A stretch of DNA of 64,000 nucleotides from Bacteroidales bacterium. Lineage in GTDB: Bacteria; Bacteroidota; Bacteroidia; Bacteroidales; P3. Below, in pieces: positions 16,927-26,130 of the stretch. The DNA lies in contig JAKSMO010000001.1 in the NCBI GenBank assembly GCA_024400545.1, positions 1-64,000 of the forward strand. Reading direction: 5' to 3'. Position 1 is the stretch's first letter, and every line of letters starts with the position of its first letter. The translations under genes were made by a program, and so were the position numbers. The notes below the pieces were generated by a model. That model saw nothing but the letters and a program-made list of their open reading frames with translations. It was not told the origin of the DNA and made no database searches.

Positions 16927-17181
16927 ATGTCATTACTCATTTTATTACAAGCAGCCGCACAAATGGCTTGGGGTTATCTTGGCGCAGCTATCGGAGCTGG
17001 TTTGGCAACTATCGGTGCCGGTATCGGTATTGGTAAAATCGGTCAGGGCGCTATGGAAGGTATGGCCCGTCAGCCCGAGGCTGGTGGCGATATCCGCTCC
17101 ACTATGATTATTGCAGCCGCTCTGGTTGAGGGTGTTGCATTCTTCGCAGTGGTTATCTGCCTCCTTGTTGTGCTGAAATAA
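16927..17181 (+). CDS. atpE: ATP synthase F0 subunit c
   Basis: 84 aa proteolipid that forms the rotating membrane ring. Two transmembrane helices flank the polar loop GQGAMEGMARQPE. Helix 1 is Gly/Ala-rich (LGAAIGAGLATIGAGIGIG). Helix 2 carries the ion-binding acid E68 in ALVEGVAFFAVV. No Ser/Thr or Tyr typical of sodium-binding rings follows E68, so proton coupling is likely (inference). atpB (subunit a), usually just upstream in Bacteroidota, is missing here. The atpE-atpF gap (17182-17280) can form a hairpin (17203-17210 with 17257-17264). Confidence 0.97.
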   Translation: MSLLILLQAAAQMAWGYLGAAIGAGLATIGAGIGIGKIGQGAMEGMARQPEAGGDIRSTMIIAAALVEGVAFFAVVICLLVVLK

Positions 17182-17280
17182 TGTGATGAATTGTTGGATT
17201 GGTGATTTGCTGAAACAAAAGGTTAAGTCCTTGGAATTCGGCAGGTCGTTGGTTCGGCAAATCAACATAAATCTTGACGT

Positions 17281-17778
17281 ATGAACAATCCGTTGATAAA
17301 TCCGGGTATCGGCACCTTCTTTTGGATGCTGGTGTCGTTCGGCGTGCTGGTGTTTATCCTGGGCAAATGGGGATGGCCCATGCTGCTCAAGGCCCTTACC
17401 AAGCGCGAACAGGCCATTGCCGAATCGCTGGCAGCTGCCGACAAGGCGCGTGAGGAAATGGCTCATCTGGTGGCCCACAACGAAGACCTGCTGAAACAGG
17501 CCAAGGTGGAACGTGACGAGATTTTGCGCAACGCCCGCCTGGCAGGCGAAGAGATTGTGGAAAAGGCCCGCCTGGCAGCTTCGCAGGAAGCCCAGCGCAT
17601 TGTGGAAACCGCTCGCGAGAACATCAACTACGAGAAGCTTTGCGCTATGCACGACCTGAAGAACGAGATTGCCAACCTGTCCATTCAGATTGCCGAGAAA
17701 CTACTGGAACAAGAACTGGCCGACAAAGAGCGCGCCGACGCCCTCATTGCCCGTCAGTTGGATGAAACGAAGCTATGA
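17281..17778 (+). CDS. atpF: ATP synthase F0 subunit b
   Basis: 165 aa stator protein. There is one N-terminal membrane helix (FFWMLVSFGVLVFILGKWGW, near residues 13-32) and then a long charged coiled coil (KREQAIAESLAAADKAREEM onward) that reaches to the delta subunit. Its last 4 nt overlap the start of atpH (ATGA), a sign of translational coupling. Confidence 0.95.
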   Translation: MNNPLINPGIGTFFWMLVSFGVLVFILGKWGWPMLLKALTKREQAIAESLAAADKAREEMAHLVAHNEDLLKQAKVERDEILRNARLAGEEIVEKARLAASQEAQRIVETARENINYEKLCAMHDLKNEIANLSIQIAEKLLEQELADKERADALIARQLDETKL

Positions 17779-18332
17779 ACGACTATCGTATCAACACGAG
17801 TTACGCCAAAGCCCTTTTTATGCTGGCTACCGACTTGGGCTGTGCCCAGTTGGTAAGGCAGGATATGGACTTGGTGGCCCAGGTGTGTGCCGAAAACCGT
17901 GAGCTTGCGGCTGTATTCAACAATCCCGCCATACGGCAGGGCAAGAAACAGGCCATCCTGCACGATCTTTTTGCACCCCATGTGCAGCAGGCTACGTTGG
18001 CTTTCCTCGACTTTGTGGTGCGCAAGCGCCGTGCGGTGAACCTGAAAGGCATTGCACAGGCTTATGTGGAACTGTATTGCGACGAAAACAACATTGTGCG
18101 CGCCGATATGGTGACCCGCCTGCCCATTACCGACGAGGCTGTGGTGCGCATGGCCAAACTGGTGGAGGACTACACCCACAAGCAGGTGGAGCTCAACCAC
18201 ACTACCGACCATCACATGCTGGGCAGCTTTAAACTCACTTTTGACAACAAGATGTACGACGCCCGCATCCGCACCAAGATTGCCCGCCTGCGTGCCGAGT
18301 TTGCCAAGAATGACTACGAAAGCAAGCTTTGA
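17775..18332 (+). CDS. atpH: ATP synthase F1 subunit delta
   Basis: 185 aa. It starts NDYRINTSYAKALFMLA, the family N-terminus, and ends with the LGSFKLTFDNKMYDARIRTKIARL block of the OSCP/delta family. It joins the b-subunit stator to the top of the alpha/beta hexamer. The start overlaps atpF by 4 nt; atpA follows after 93 nt. Confidence 0.95.
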   Translation: MNDYRINTSYAKALFMLATDLGCAQLVRQDMDLVAQVCAENRELAAVFNNPAIRQGKKQAILHDLFAPHVQQATLAFLDFVVRKRRAVNLKGIAQAYVELYCDENNIVRADMVTRLPITDEAVVRMAKLVEDYTHKQVELNHTTDHHMLGSFKLTFDNKMYDARIRTKIARLRAEFAKNDYESKL

Positions 18333-18425
18333 AGGAATTAATAAATTAAGAATAAAAAATAGAGTTCTGCCACACCAGCTACTTCTTGTTTTTTATTTTT
18401 GATTCATAAATGAAAAAATTGAACC

Positions 18426-20006
18426 ATGTCTGATATTAAACCTGCCGAAGTATCGGCGATATTGAAAAAACAACTGGCCGAGGTTGACTTGGAGGTGAAG
18501 CTGGAAGAGGTGGGCACTGTGCTTACCGTGGGCGACGGCATTGCCCGCGTGTACGGTCTCAACAATGTGCAGTCGGGCGAGCTAGTGCAGTTCAACACCG
18601 GCGAGCAAGGCATTGTGCAGAACCTTGAAGAAGACAACGTGGGTATTGTGATGCTTGACGAGGCCAGCACAATTAACGAAGGCGATATTGTGAAACGTAC
18701 CCGCCGTATTGCCTCGGTGAAGGCCGGCGACCAGCTGGTGGGCCGTGTGATCAACACCATCGGCGAGCCCATCGACGGCAAAGGTCCCATTGCCGGCGAG
18801 CTGTTTGATATGCCCCTGGAGCGCAAAGCCCCCGGCGTTATTTACCGTCAGCCGGTATCGCAGCCGCTGCAAACGGGTATCAAGGCCATCGACTCGATGA
18901 TTCCCATTGGTCGCGGACAGCGCGAGCTGATTATCGGCGACCGCCAAACGGGTAAGACGGCCATTGCAATTGACACCATACTCAACCAGCGCTCTTTTTA
19001 TGAGGCTGGCGACCCTGTGTATTGTATCTATGTGGCCTGTGGACAGAAAGGTTCCACGGTGGCCCACATGGTGAAGAATTTGGAAGAACGCGGCGCCATG
19101 GACTATACCATTGTGGTGGCAGCCACGGCTTCCGACTCGGCTGCCATGCAGTTCTATGCTCCTTTTGCAGGTGCCGCTATCGGCGAGTATTTCCGCGACA
19201 CAGGACGCAACGCCCTGGTGATTTTTGACGACCTCAGCAAGCAGGCTGTAGCCTACCGCGAGGTTTCGTTGCTGCTGCGTCGCCCCCCCGGACGTGAGGC
19301 TTATCCCGGCGATGTGTTCTACCTTCACAGCCGTTTGCTGGAACGTGCCGCCCGCATTATCCAGAACGACGATATTGCCAGTCAGATGAACGACCTGCCC
19401 GCCTGCCTGAAAGACAAGGTGCGCGGCGGTGGATCGCTTACGGCACTGCCCATTATCGAGACCCAGGCCGGAGACGTGTCGGCATATATCCCCACCAATG
19501 TGATTTCGATTACCGACGGCCAGATATTCTTGGAGACCAATCTCTTCAATTCGGGTATCCGTCCGGCTATCAATGTGGGTATCTCGGTGTCGCGCGTGGG
19601 CGGTAAGGCTCAGATTAAGTCGATGAAGAAGATTGCCGGCACCCTGAAGCTTGACCAAGCCCAGTATCGTGAGCTGGAGGCTTTCTCGAAATTTGGTTCC
19701 GACCTTGACGCCGCTACCAAGGCTGTGCTCGACAAGGGTGCGCGCAATGTGCAGATACTTATTCAGCCACAATATTGCCCCATGCCCGTAGAGGACCAGA
19801 TTGCCATCATCTATTGCGGCACCAATGGCCTTTTGCAGCATGTGCCTACCGATAAGGTGCGCAACTTTGAAACGGAGTTCCTCTTTGCTATGCGTCAGAA
19901 CCATGCCTCGGTGCTTGAAAACCTGCGCCAGGGCAAGCTGATAGACGAAGACCTTGCCGTGATCAAACAGGTGGCGTTGGAGATGGCAGAGAATTATGCT
20001 AAATAA
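18426..20006 (+). CDS. atpA: ATP synthase F1 subunit alpha
   Basis: 526 aa non-catalytic nucleotide-binding subunit. Walker A is GDRQTGKT at residues 171-178, Walker B-like is [12 protein letters not shown], and the Arg-finger block is [12 protein letters not shown]. The N-terminal beta barrel ([17 protein letters not shown]) and C-terminal helical domain are complete. The 93-nt gap before it is AT-rich and holds a TATTTTTG (18394-18401) that could be a weak internal promoter. Confidence 0.98.
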   Translation: MSDIKPAEVSAILKKQLAEVDLEVKLEEVGTVLTVGDGIARVYGLNNVQSGELVQFNTGEQGIVQNLEEDNVGIVMLDEASTINEGDIVKRTRRIASVKAGDQLVGRVINTIGEPIDGKGPIAGELFDMPLERKAPGVIYRQPVSQPLQTGIKAIDSMIPIGRGQRELIIGDRQTGKTAIAIDTILNQRSFYEAGDPVYCIYVACGQKGSTVAHMVKNLEERGAMDYTIVVAATASDSAAMQFYAPFAGAAIGEYFRDTGRNALVIFDDLSKQAVAYREVSLLLRRPPGREAYPGDVFYLHSRLLERAARIIQNDDIASQMNDLPACLKDKVRGGGSLTALPIIETQAGDVSAYIPTNVISITDGQIFLETNLFNSGIRPAINVGISVSRVGGKAQIKSMKKIAGTLKLDQAQYRELEAFSKFGSDLDAATKAVLDKGARNVQILIQPQYCPMPVEDQIAIIYCGTNGLLQHVPTDKVRNFETEFLFAMRQNHASVLENLRQGKLIDEDLAVIKQVALEMAENYAK

Positions 20007-20028
20007 ATAATACATTCATTAATAGAAA

Positions 20029-20913
20029 ATGGCAAACCTCAAAGAAGTCCGCACCCGCATAGCCTCGGTGAGCTCCACCCAGCAGATTACCTCGGCCATG
20101 AAAATGGTGTCGGCGGCCAAATTCCGCAAGGCCCAGGTGGCCATCATAGGCATGCGGCCCTATGCCAACCAGCTGGCACAGATACTGTCTGATATCGACA
20201 ACGGCGACGGGGTGCAGACTCCCTACCACCAGGTGCGTCCGCTCAAGAATGTGCTGCTGGTGGTGGTGACGTCGAACAAGGGACTGTGCGGCGCTTTCAA
20301 CAGCAATGTGCTGAAAGAGGCCCAGGCCCGCATCAGCCATTACCGCACCCATGAGCCCTCGGCCCGGTTGGCCATGGTGACGCTGGGCAAACGTGGCAGC
20401 GATTTCTTTGCCAAGAATTTCGACAATGTGGTGGCCTCCTACGACGACTTGCTGGACCATGCCACCTTTGAGGGTGTAGCCGCGCTGGCCGACAAGCTGA
20501 TGCAGCAGTTCTGCGACAAGCAGTACGACCGCATTGAGCTGGTGTATAACCAGTTTAAGAATTCGCTGGTGCAGATCCTCTCCACCGAGCAGTTTCTGCC
20601 CCTTGAGGCCGACAAGCTGCCCTCCGCCAAACGAGAGAAGTCGGCCAATGTGGGCGACTTTATCTACGAGCCCTCGAAGGAGGAGATACTGCGCGAAATG
20701 GTGCCCCTCACACTGCGCTCGCATTTCTACAGAGTGGTGCTCGACTCGCTGGCAGCAGAGCATGGCGCCCGCATGAATGCCATGCAGAAGGCTACCGACA
20801 ATGCTACCGAGCTGCTAAAGGAACTGCGCCTTAGCTACAACAAGGCTCGCCAAGCCGCCATCACCAACGAGATTATCGAGATTGTGAGCGGTTCGGAGGC
20901 ATTGAAAGGGTAG
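20029..20913 (+). CDS. atpG: ATP synthase F1 subunit gamma
   Basis: 294 aa central rotor stalk. The N-terminal helix MANLKEVRTRIASVSSTQQI, then TSAMKMVSAAKFRKAQ, and the C-terminal helix ATDNATELLKELRLSYNKAR are diagnostic. It lies 22 nt after atpA and is the last gene of the cluster. The beta and epsilon genes (atpD, atpC) do not follow. Confidence 0.97.
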   Translation: MANLKEVRTRIASVSSTQQITSAMKMVSAAKFRKAQVAIIGMRPYANQLAQILSDIDNGDGVQTPYHQVRPLKNVLLVVVTSNKGLCGAFNSNVLKEAQARISHYRTHEPSARLAMVTLGKRGSDFFAKNFDNVVASYDDLLDHATFEGVAALADKLMQQFCDKQYDRIELVYNQFKNSLVQILSTEQFLPLEADKLPSAKREKSANVGDFIYEPSKEEILREMVPLTLRSHFYRVVLDSLAAEHGARMNAMQKATDNATELLKELRLSYNKARQAAITNEIIEIVSGSEALKG

Positions 20914-20982
20914 AGGAGACCGGGAGATAACATTGAAACTTTTTTTAATTAAACACGTACAAATATTGAAACTAACAATCTT

Positions 20983-23853
20983 ATGAAGAAGAATTTGTCG
21001 CTCTTAGTAGCGCTTCTGATGACCCTGGCAGCGATGGCTCGCCCCGTGTCTGTGGATGAAGCTCAGCGCATAGCCTCCAGCTATTGGCAGCATGCTCTCC
21101 ACCAGCAGGTGTCGCAGATTTCGGTGGTGCAGAACACTGATTTCTCCACTTTCTACATTTTTGATTTTAACCAGGGCTCCGGCTTTGTGATTGTGCCTGC
21201 CGACAACCAGGCATATCCCATTCTGGGCTATTCTACCAACAGCACGGCAACAGAGATGGGTCCCGAAACCCGTTTCTGGCTCAACCAGTATGAGCAGGAA
21301 ATCAGTGCCGTTATGGCCGGCGAGGTGGAGATTGACGACGAACTGGCCTCGTATATCAAATCGCAGTGGGAAATGCTGGCCAGCAACACCTGGCTTGAGC
21401 CGAAGTCGGCTTCGTCGGTGTCGCAGCTGATGACCACCACCTGGAATCAGAGTCCGTATTATAATATGTACTGCCCGCCGAACACCCCCGCAGGCTGCCT
21501 GGCCATTGCTGTGGCTCAGGTGATGCGCTATTGGGCACATCCTATCGTGGGCCAGGGCTCGCACTCGTACAACTGCAGTCCTTACGGCACCCTTAGCGCC
21601 GATTTTGGCAGCACAACTTACGACTGGGCTCACATGCCCAACTCGTTGCGCGCCACTTCTAGCTCGGTGCAGAAGCAGGCCGTGGCCACCCTCTGCTACC
21701 ATGTGGGTGTGGCTATGAATATGAGCTATGCGCCTGATGGTAGCGGCGCTTATGTGAGCGGCGGCTACAACACTGCCGAGACGGCTCTGCGTGGCTATTT
21801 TGGCTACAAATCGTCGCTCAACTGCAAGTATAAGAGCGGCTACAGCGAAGGCACTTGGGTGAATTTGCTGAAAGACGAAATTTCGGAAGGCCGCCCGGTG
21901 ATTTACGCCGGTTACGATGCTGGTGGCGGTCATGCCTTTGTGTTTGACGGATATAATACCAGCAACCTCTTCCATGTGAACTGGGGTTGGGGCGGCTATT
22001 ACGACGGCTACTATGCCATGGGTGCCTTGAATCCCGGCGGTGGTGGCACAGGTTCTAACGCCACGAACACGTTTAACTCGGGCAACCATGCGCTCTTTGG
22101 AGTGGAGCCTATCCCCACATTGCGCGCCAATCCCACCAATCTGATTCTCTCGGCAGATGCCGAATCCACCACATTCAATGTGATTAGCGACGGCCAGACT
22201 TCGGCTTTGTGGCAGGCTACCTCGTCGGCTTCGTGGCTCACTGTTACCCCCACTTCGGGCGCAGGTATGGGCACCACTACCACGATCACTGCCAGCGCCA
22301 CTGCCAACACAACAGGACAGGAACGCCATGCCGTGGTGACCATTGTGGAAGGCACCGATACAGCAAGAGTGAACATCAGCCAGCTGGCATGCCAGCGTGC
22401 CGATATGTGCGGTGTGACCATCAAGATGGCTTCTTCGTCGGAGAGTGGCTGGTGCGATGCCACAATGACCGTGTCGTCCCCCAGCGGTGCTGTTTATGGT
22501 CAGGCTACCCTGAACAGTGGCTATTATGACGAACAAGTTATTGATGTGTGCTCGGCCGATTCGGTTATGTTTACTTGGAACAGCGGCAGCAGCGACAACG
22601 CTTGCTCCTTCTCGATAGTGAATGCTAACAATGTGGTATTGGTCAACCACCTCCGCTCAGATATTATCCATGATGCGGATCAGTGGGTGGTGAACAATCC
22701 TTGTGCTGCCACTGGCGAGCTTGAACCTTTGGTGTTCAGCATCAATACCAACACTAACGACACCCTGAAGGGTGATGTTGATGGCGGCGGCGAGTTTGAA
22801 CTTGGTGAAAATATTGTGCTGATGGCCAATGCCCAGCCGGGTTACCGCTTTGTGAAGTGGAACGACAACTCCACTGTCAACCCCCGTCCGTTAGTAGTGA
22901 CGGCAACCCGTACCCTCACTGCCACCTTTGCAGCGTTGGGTACCGACACCCTCCAGTTTGAGAACGGCTTGGCAGCCGGCAAGCGCGGTGGTGGCAACAA
23001 TTTCTGGTATGGCGTGAAACTGGAGCCTGCCGACCTGGTGTGCCATAAGATGGTGAATGGTGTGAAATTCTACGCCACCGGCACGGGTACTTACAATGTG
23101 AAGCTGTATCAGGGTGGTGAGTCGGCTCCCGATTCGATGGTGTTCCAGACTACCCGCAACGTTACTGGCGCTAACACCGACAGCTGGATTACCCTGTCGT
23201 TCCATACCGGCACAACAATTGATCATTCCAAGCCTTTTTGGGTAGTGGTACGCTGCGTGGGCGGCTCCGACTCGATGGCTTACTCCTATTATGGTGGCAA
23301 TGAAAACGGCAGCTGGTATTCCAATGACGATGGCGCCACCTGGCAGCAGCTCACTCAGCTGAACGAGCCTTTCTATGCTACTTGGATGGTGCGTCCTGCC
23401 GTTGATTATATTACCGACCTTTTCATCCTTTCCAGTTCGGCCAACCGTCCCACTTGGGGCTCGGTTACCGGCAATGGTCGTTACCACTATGGCGAGACCG
23501 CTGTTTTGGTAGCCACTCCTGCCGATGGCTACTACCTGGAACGTTGGACCGACAGATCTACCGAGAATCCTCATCCCGTAGTGGTGGTTAGCGATACCAC
23601 TATCCGCGCCGTCTTTGCCGAACTGCCCAATGAGGGTATTGATGCACCTGAGGCTGGTTTCTCCACTGTGGTGATGGGCCGCAATGTGACTGTGCAGGGT
23701 GCCGATAACAAGGCCGTGTGCGTGTTCGACGCAATGGGTCGCATGGTTTTCACTACCTCCTGCTATCAGGGTCAGCCCATCAGTCTGCCTGTGACGGGTG
23801 TGTATATGGTGCGTGTGGCCGACCTTGCTCCCCGCAAGATTGTGGCGTATTAA
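20983..23853 (+). CDS. Secreted C10 cysteine protease with BACON, InlB-like repeats and T9SS type A tail
   Basis: 956 aa. A signal peptide (MKKNLSLLVALLMTLAAMA) is followed by a propeptide and a C10 (streptopain/SpeB-type) catalytic domain. Cys172 lies in PAGCLAIAVAQVMRYW and His317 in GGGHAFVFDGY, with HVNWGWGGYYDGYY after it. A BACON domain (LRANPTNLILSADAES to VNISQLA) spans about 383-470. Divergent InlB B-type repeats lie near 605-650 (PGYRFVKWNDNSTVNPRPL) and 836-880 (DGYYLERWTDRSTENPHPV). The last ~70 residues end VTGVYMVRVADLAPRKIVAY, a type A T9SS sorting tail. Likely an extracellular or surface protease. It starts 69 nt after atpG without a clear promoter. Confidence 0.93.
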   Translation: MKKNLSLLVALLMTLAAMARPVSVDEAQRIASSYWQHALHQQVSQISVVQNTDFSTFYIFDFNQGSGFVIVPADNQAYPILGYSTNSTATEMGPETRFWLNQYEQEISAVMAGEVEIDDELASYIKSQWEMLASNTWLEPKSASSVSQLMTTTWNQSPYYNMYCPPNTPAGCLAIAVAQVMRYWAHPIVGQGSHSYNCSPYGTLSADFGSTTYDWAHMPNSLRATSSSVQKQAVATLCYHVGVAMNMSYAPDGSGAYVSGGYNTAETALRGYFGYKSSLNCKYKSGYSEGTWVNLLKDEISEGRPVIYAGYDAGGGHAFVFDGYNTSNLFHVNWGWGGYYDGYYAMGALNPGGGGTGSNATNTFNSGNHALFGVEPIPTLRANPTNLILSADAESTTFNVISDGQTSALWQATSSASWLTVTPTSGAGMGTTTTITASATANTTGQERHAVVTIVEGTDTARVNISQLACQRADMCGVTIKMASSSESGWCDATMTVSSPSGAVYGQATLNSGYYDEQVIDVCSADSVMFTWNSGSSDNACSFSIVNANNVVLVNHLRSDIIHDADQWVVNNPCAATGELEPLVFSINTNTNDTLKGDVDGGGEFELGENIVLMANAQPGYRFVKWNDNSTVNPRPLVVTATRTLTATFAALGTDTLQFENGLAAGKRGGGNNFWYGVKLEPADLVCHKMVNGVKFYATGTGTYNVKLYQGGESAPDSMVFQTTRNVTGANTDSWITLSFHTGTTIDHSKPFWVVVRCVGGSDSMAYSYYGGNENGSWYSNDDGATWQQLTQLNEPFYATWMVRPAVDYITDLFILSSSANRPTWGSVTGNGRYHYGETAVLVATPADGYYLERWTDRSTENPHPVVVVSDTTIRAVFAELPNEGIDAPEAGFSTVVMGRNVTVQGADNKAVCVFDAMGRMVFTTSCYQGQPISLPVTGVYMVRVADLAPRKIVAY

Positions 23854-23904
23854 ACTATTGTCCGATTACGGGTCACTCATCAGAGATAACAAAAAAATAG
23901 AAAT

Positions 23905-25197
23905 ATGGAAAAGAAACAAAGCAACGTTATTGCCATCGTGACAATGTTCTTCATGTTCGCCATGATCTCCTTTGTCACCAATATGGCTGCGCCTTTTGGC
24001 AACATCTGGAAAATCAAGGACGGCATGGAATGGTCCGGTATGCTCGGCAACCTGATGAATTTCACCGCCTACCTCATCATGGGTATCCCTGCGGGTAAGA
24101 TGCTCTCCCGCATAGGCTACAAGAAGACTGCCCTCACTGCACTGGCTGTTGGCTTCTTCGGTATGCTTATCCAGATGTCCTCCAGCTTCATGGCTGTCAG
24201 CTATGGCGCACTGGTGGTCTATCTGCTTGGTGCCTTCGTCTGCGGCTTCTGTGTCTGCATGCTCAACACCGTGGTCAACCCCATGCTCAACCTCCTCGGA
24301 GGCGGCGGCAACCGCGGCAACCAGCTCATCCAGGCTGGCGGCACCCTCAACTCCCTCACCGGCACTGCCACCCCCCTCCTTGCCGGCGCCATGATCGGCA
24401 CCCTCACTAAGGACACCGCCCTCGCCAATGTACGCCCCTTGCTCCTCATCGCCCTGGGTGTGTTCCTTCTCTCCTTCGTTATCCTCTATTTCGTTGCCAT
24501 CCCCGAACCCAACCTGGGCAAGGCCAAGGCCGAAGGCAAAGACAAATACAGCGCATGGAGTTTCCGCCACTTGGTGCTCGGCGTCATCGCCATCTTCTTT
24601 TACGTTGGTGTTGAAGTCGGTATCCCTGGCGAGCTCAACTTCTACCTTTCCGATCCTACCGACAAAGGCGCAGGCCTTGGCGAGGGCGCTGCCATCGTAG
24701 GTGGTGCCATTGCTGCCGTCTATTGGCTGCTCATGTTCGTCGGCCGACTGGCCAGCACCGCCATCAGTGGCAAAGTTTCCTCCAAAACCCAGATAACCGT
24801 GGTCTCTGCTGTGGCCATCATCTTCCTCCTTGTGGCTATCTTCCTGCCTAAGAGCATGACCATGTCCATGCCTGGCTACCAGGGCGGACATTTCGCCATG
24901 GTGGTAGTCCCGGTCAGTGCCCTGTTCATCGTCCTTTGCGGTCTGTGCACCTCCCTCATGTGGGGTGGCATCTTCAACCTCGCAGTCGAGGGCCTTGGTA
25001 AATACACCGAGCAGGCCTCCGGCATCTTTATGATGATGGTAGTCGGTGGTGGCGTCATGCCCTTCATTCAGGACTGGATTGCTCGCTTTGCCGGCTACAT
25101 GACCAGCTACTGGATTGTCATCGCCATGCTTGCATTTATCTTCTACTATGCCGTTGCTGGCTGCAAGAATGTGAACAAAGATATTCCTGTGGAATAG
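23905..25197 (+). CDS. Sugar MFS transporter (FHS/FucP-GluP type)
   Basis: 430 aa inner-membrane carrier with about 12 hydrophobic helices. Signs of the fucose/glucose-galactose group are the repeated glycine-rich stretches (LLGGGGNRGNQLIQAGGTLN), the GVEVGIPGELNFYL helix and MWGGIFNLAVEGLG late in the protein. The basic loop GKMLSRIGYKK follows helix 2, as in MFS proteins. Substrate is probably a hexose taken up with protons (family knowledge, not visible). It lies alone between the protease and a strong hairpin. Confidence 0.88.
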   Translation: MEKKQSNVIAIVTMFFMFAMISFVTNMAAPFGNIWKIKDGMEWSGMLGNLMNFTAYLIMGIPAGKMLSRIGYKKTALTALAVGFFGMLIQMSSSFMAVSYGALVVYLLGAFVCGFCVCMLNTVVNPMLNLLGGGGNRGNQLIQAGGTLNSLTGTATPLLAGAMIGTLTKDTALANVRPLLLIALGVFLLSFVILYFVAIPEPNLGKAKAEGKDKYSAWSFRHLVLGVIAIFFYVGVEVGIPGELNFYLSDPTDKGAGLGEGAAIVGGAIAAVYWLLMFVGRLASTAISGKVSSKTQITVVSAVAIIFLLVAIFLPKSMTMSMPGYQGGHFAMVVVPVSALFIVLCGLCTSLMWGGIFNLAVEGLGKYTEQASGIFMMMVVGGGVMPFIQDWIARFAGYMTSYWIVIAMLAFIFYYAVAGCKNVNKDIPVE

Positions 25198-25216
25198 TCC
25201 TACATTAGATAAACCC

Positions 25217-25274
25217 AACAGGGAGACACCTCCGCGAAGCGTTACCGCTGCGGTTTGAAGGGTGTCTCCCTGTT
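25217..25274. terminator. Strong hairpin after the sugar transporter
   Basis: AACAGGGAGACACC (25217-25230) pairs perfectly with 25261-25274 over 14 bp. TGTTGT follows on the plus strand. The minus-strand DUF4296 gene ends 50 nt away, so it may serve both directions. Confidence 0.75.
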
Positions 25275-25323
25275 TGTTGTAATGAATGAGGTGAAATTAA
25301 TCCGATCCGAAGAGGAAATGCCA

Positions 25324-25668
25324 CTATTCAAGATGGGCCAGGCGGGCATTCACGGAGTCGATAATCTCTTGCATGGCCTCCGGATGTTTGGAATACCAGG
25401 AAAAACTTGAGTCGAAATTATCTTTTGTGACCTCATATTTTGCAAAAAGACTGTCGTAGCAACCTATCATTTCTGGGGTCAAAGTATCGTAATGGAAGTG
25501 TGTTTGGGCCGAAAAATACCCTTCTAATAGGCTCACATCCTCTAAAATTTGCACCATTTTTTTAGGTTGGATAACGGAAGCTGGAACAATTCCCTTGCCT
25601 CCGCAAGAAGTGAGGGTGAGGAGTATGGTGCAAATTGCTGACAATAAATAATATCTATATCTTCTCAT
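25324..25668 (-). CDS. DUF4296 lipoprotein
   Basis: 114 aa. The signal sequence ends in a lipobox, LLTLTSCGG (Cys22). The mature part has the DUF4296 pattern: PKKMVQILEDVSLLEGYF, then HYDTLTPEMIGCYDSLFAKYEVTKDNFDSSFSWYS, a helical domain with a conserved YxxLFxKxxVTxxxFxxSxxYY core. It is anchored in a membrane facing the periplasm. Function unknown. It is monocistronic, facing the sugar transporter. Confidence 0.85.
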   Translation of the reverse strand: MRRYRYYLLSAICTILLTLTSCGGKGIVPASVIQPKKMVQILEDVSLLEGYFSAQTHFHYDTLTPEMIGCYDSLFAKYEVTKDNFDSSFSWYSKHPEAMQEIIDSVNARLAHLE

Positions 25669-25777
25669 GGTCGAAAGTTTTCTTGATAATTATGTTATTT
25701 TGGGTGCCTAAAATAGGGTTTTAGGCACTAATAGAAACGTCGTTTTGGAAAAAAAATTTCAAAAAAAGTAAAAAAAA

Positions 25778-25809
25778 TGTTGCTATGTCAAAAAAAAGTT
25801 GTAATTTTG
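25778..25809 (+). promoter_or_regulatory. Promoter of tRNA-Val
   Basis: TGTTG at 25778-25782, a 19-nt spacer and TAATTTTG at 25802-25809. The -7 box is identical to that of tRNA-Cys. Transcription would start about 35-40 nt before the mature tRNA. Confidence 0.85.
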
Positions 25810-25852
25810 CACCCGAAAACGAGAGAGACAAAATCGTTGTTCGAAGCCAAGA

Positions 25853-25927
25853 GGGAGTATAGCTCAGTCGGTTCAGAGCATCTGCCTTACAAGCAGAGGG
25901 TCATTGGTTCGAATCCAATTACTCCCA
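25853..25927 (+). tRNA. tRNA-Val (anticodon TAC)
   Basis: 75-nt cloverleaf: acceptor GGGAGTA/TACTCCC with discriminator A, D arm around AGCTCAGTCGGTTCAGAGC, anticodon stem TCTGC/GCAGA with loop CTTACAA and anticodon TAC at 25888-25890, T arm ATTGG TTCGAAT CCAAT. CCA is not encoded. Confidence 0.98.
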
Positions 25928-25931
25928 CAAA

Positions 25932-25965
25932 AACCAGCAAGCCCTTGACTTGTTGGTTTTTTTTT
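25932..25965 (+). terminator. Terminator of tRNA-Val
   Basis: AACCAGCAAG (25932-25941) pairs with CTTGTTGGTT (25949-25958) with one G-U, followed by a run of T to 25965. It begins 5 nt after the tRNA. Confidence 0.92.
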
Positions 25966-26130
25966 ATGACGGTACAGACACACCTCATTATTCAAGTGAA
26001 GATAAGTGATGTTTAACATATATTAACACATTTGCCTGTAACAAAATTGAAATGAGTGTGTCTATACACTAGTAAAAGGGGGAAACCCCAGCAAATAATT
26101 TATAATGGTAATATAATATTATTTCATAGT

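Noticed and set aside
21004..22650. 548-codon minus frame opposite the C10 protease
   Set aside because: It is the antisense shadow of a complete protease with intact Cys and His, and its His/Gly-rich product resembles nothing known.
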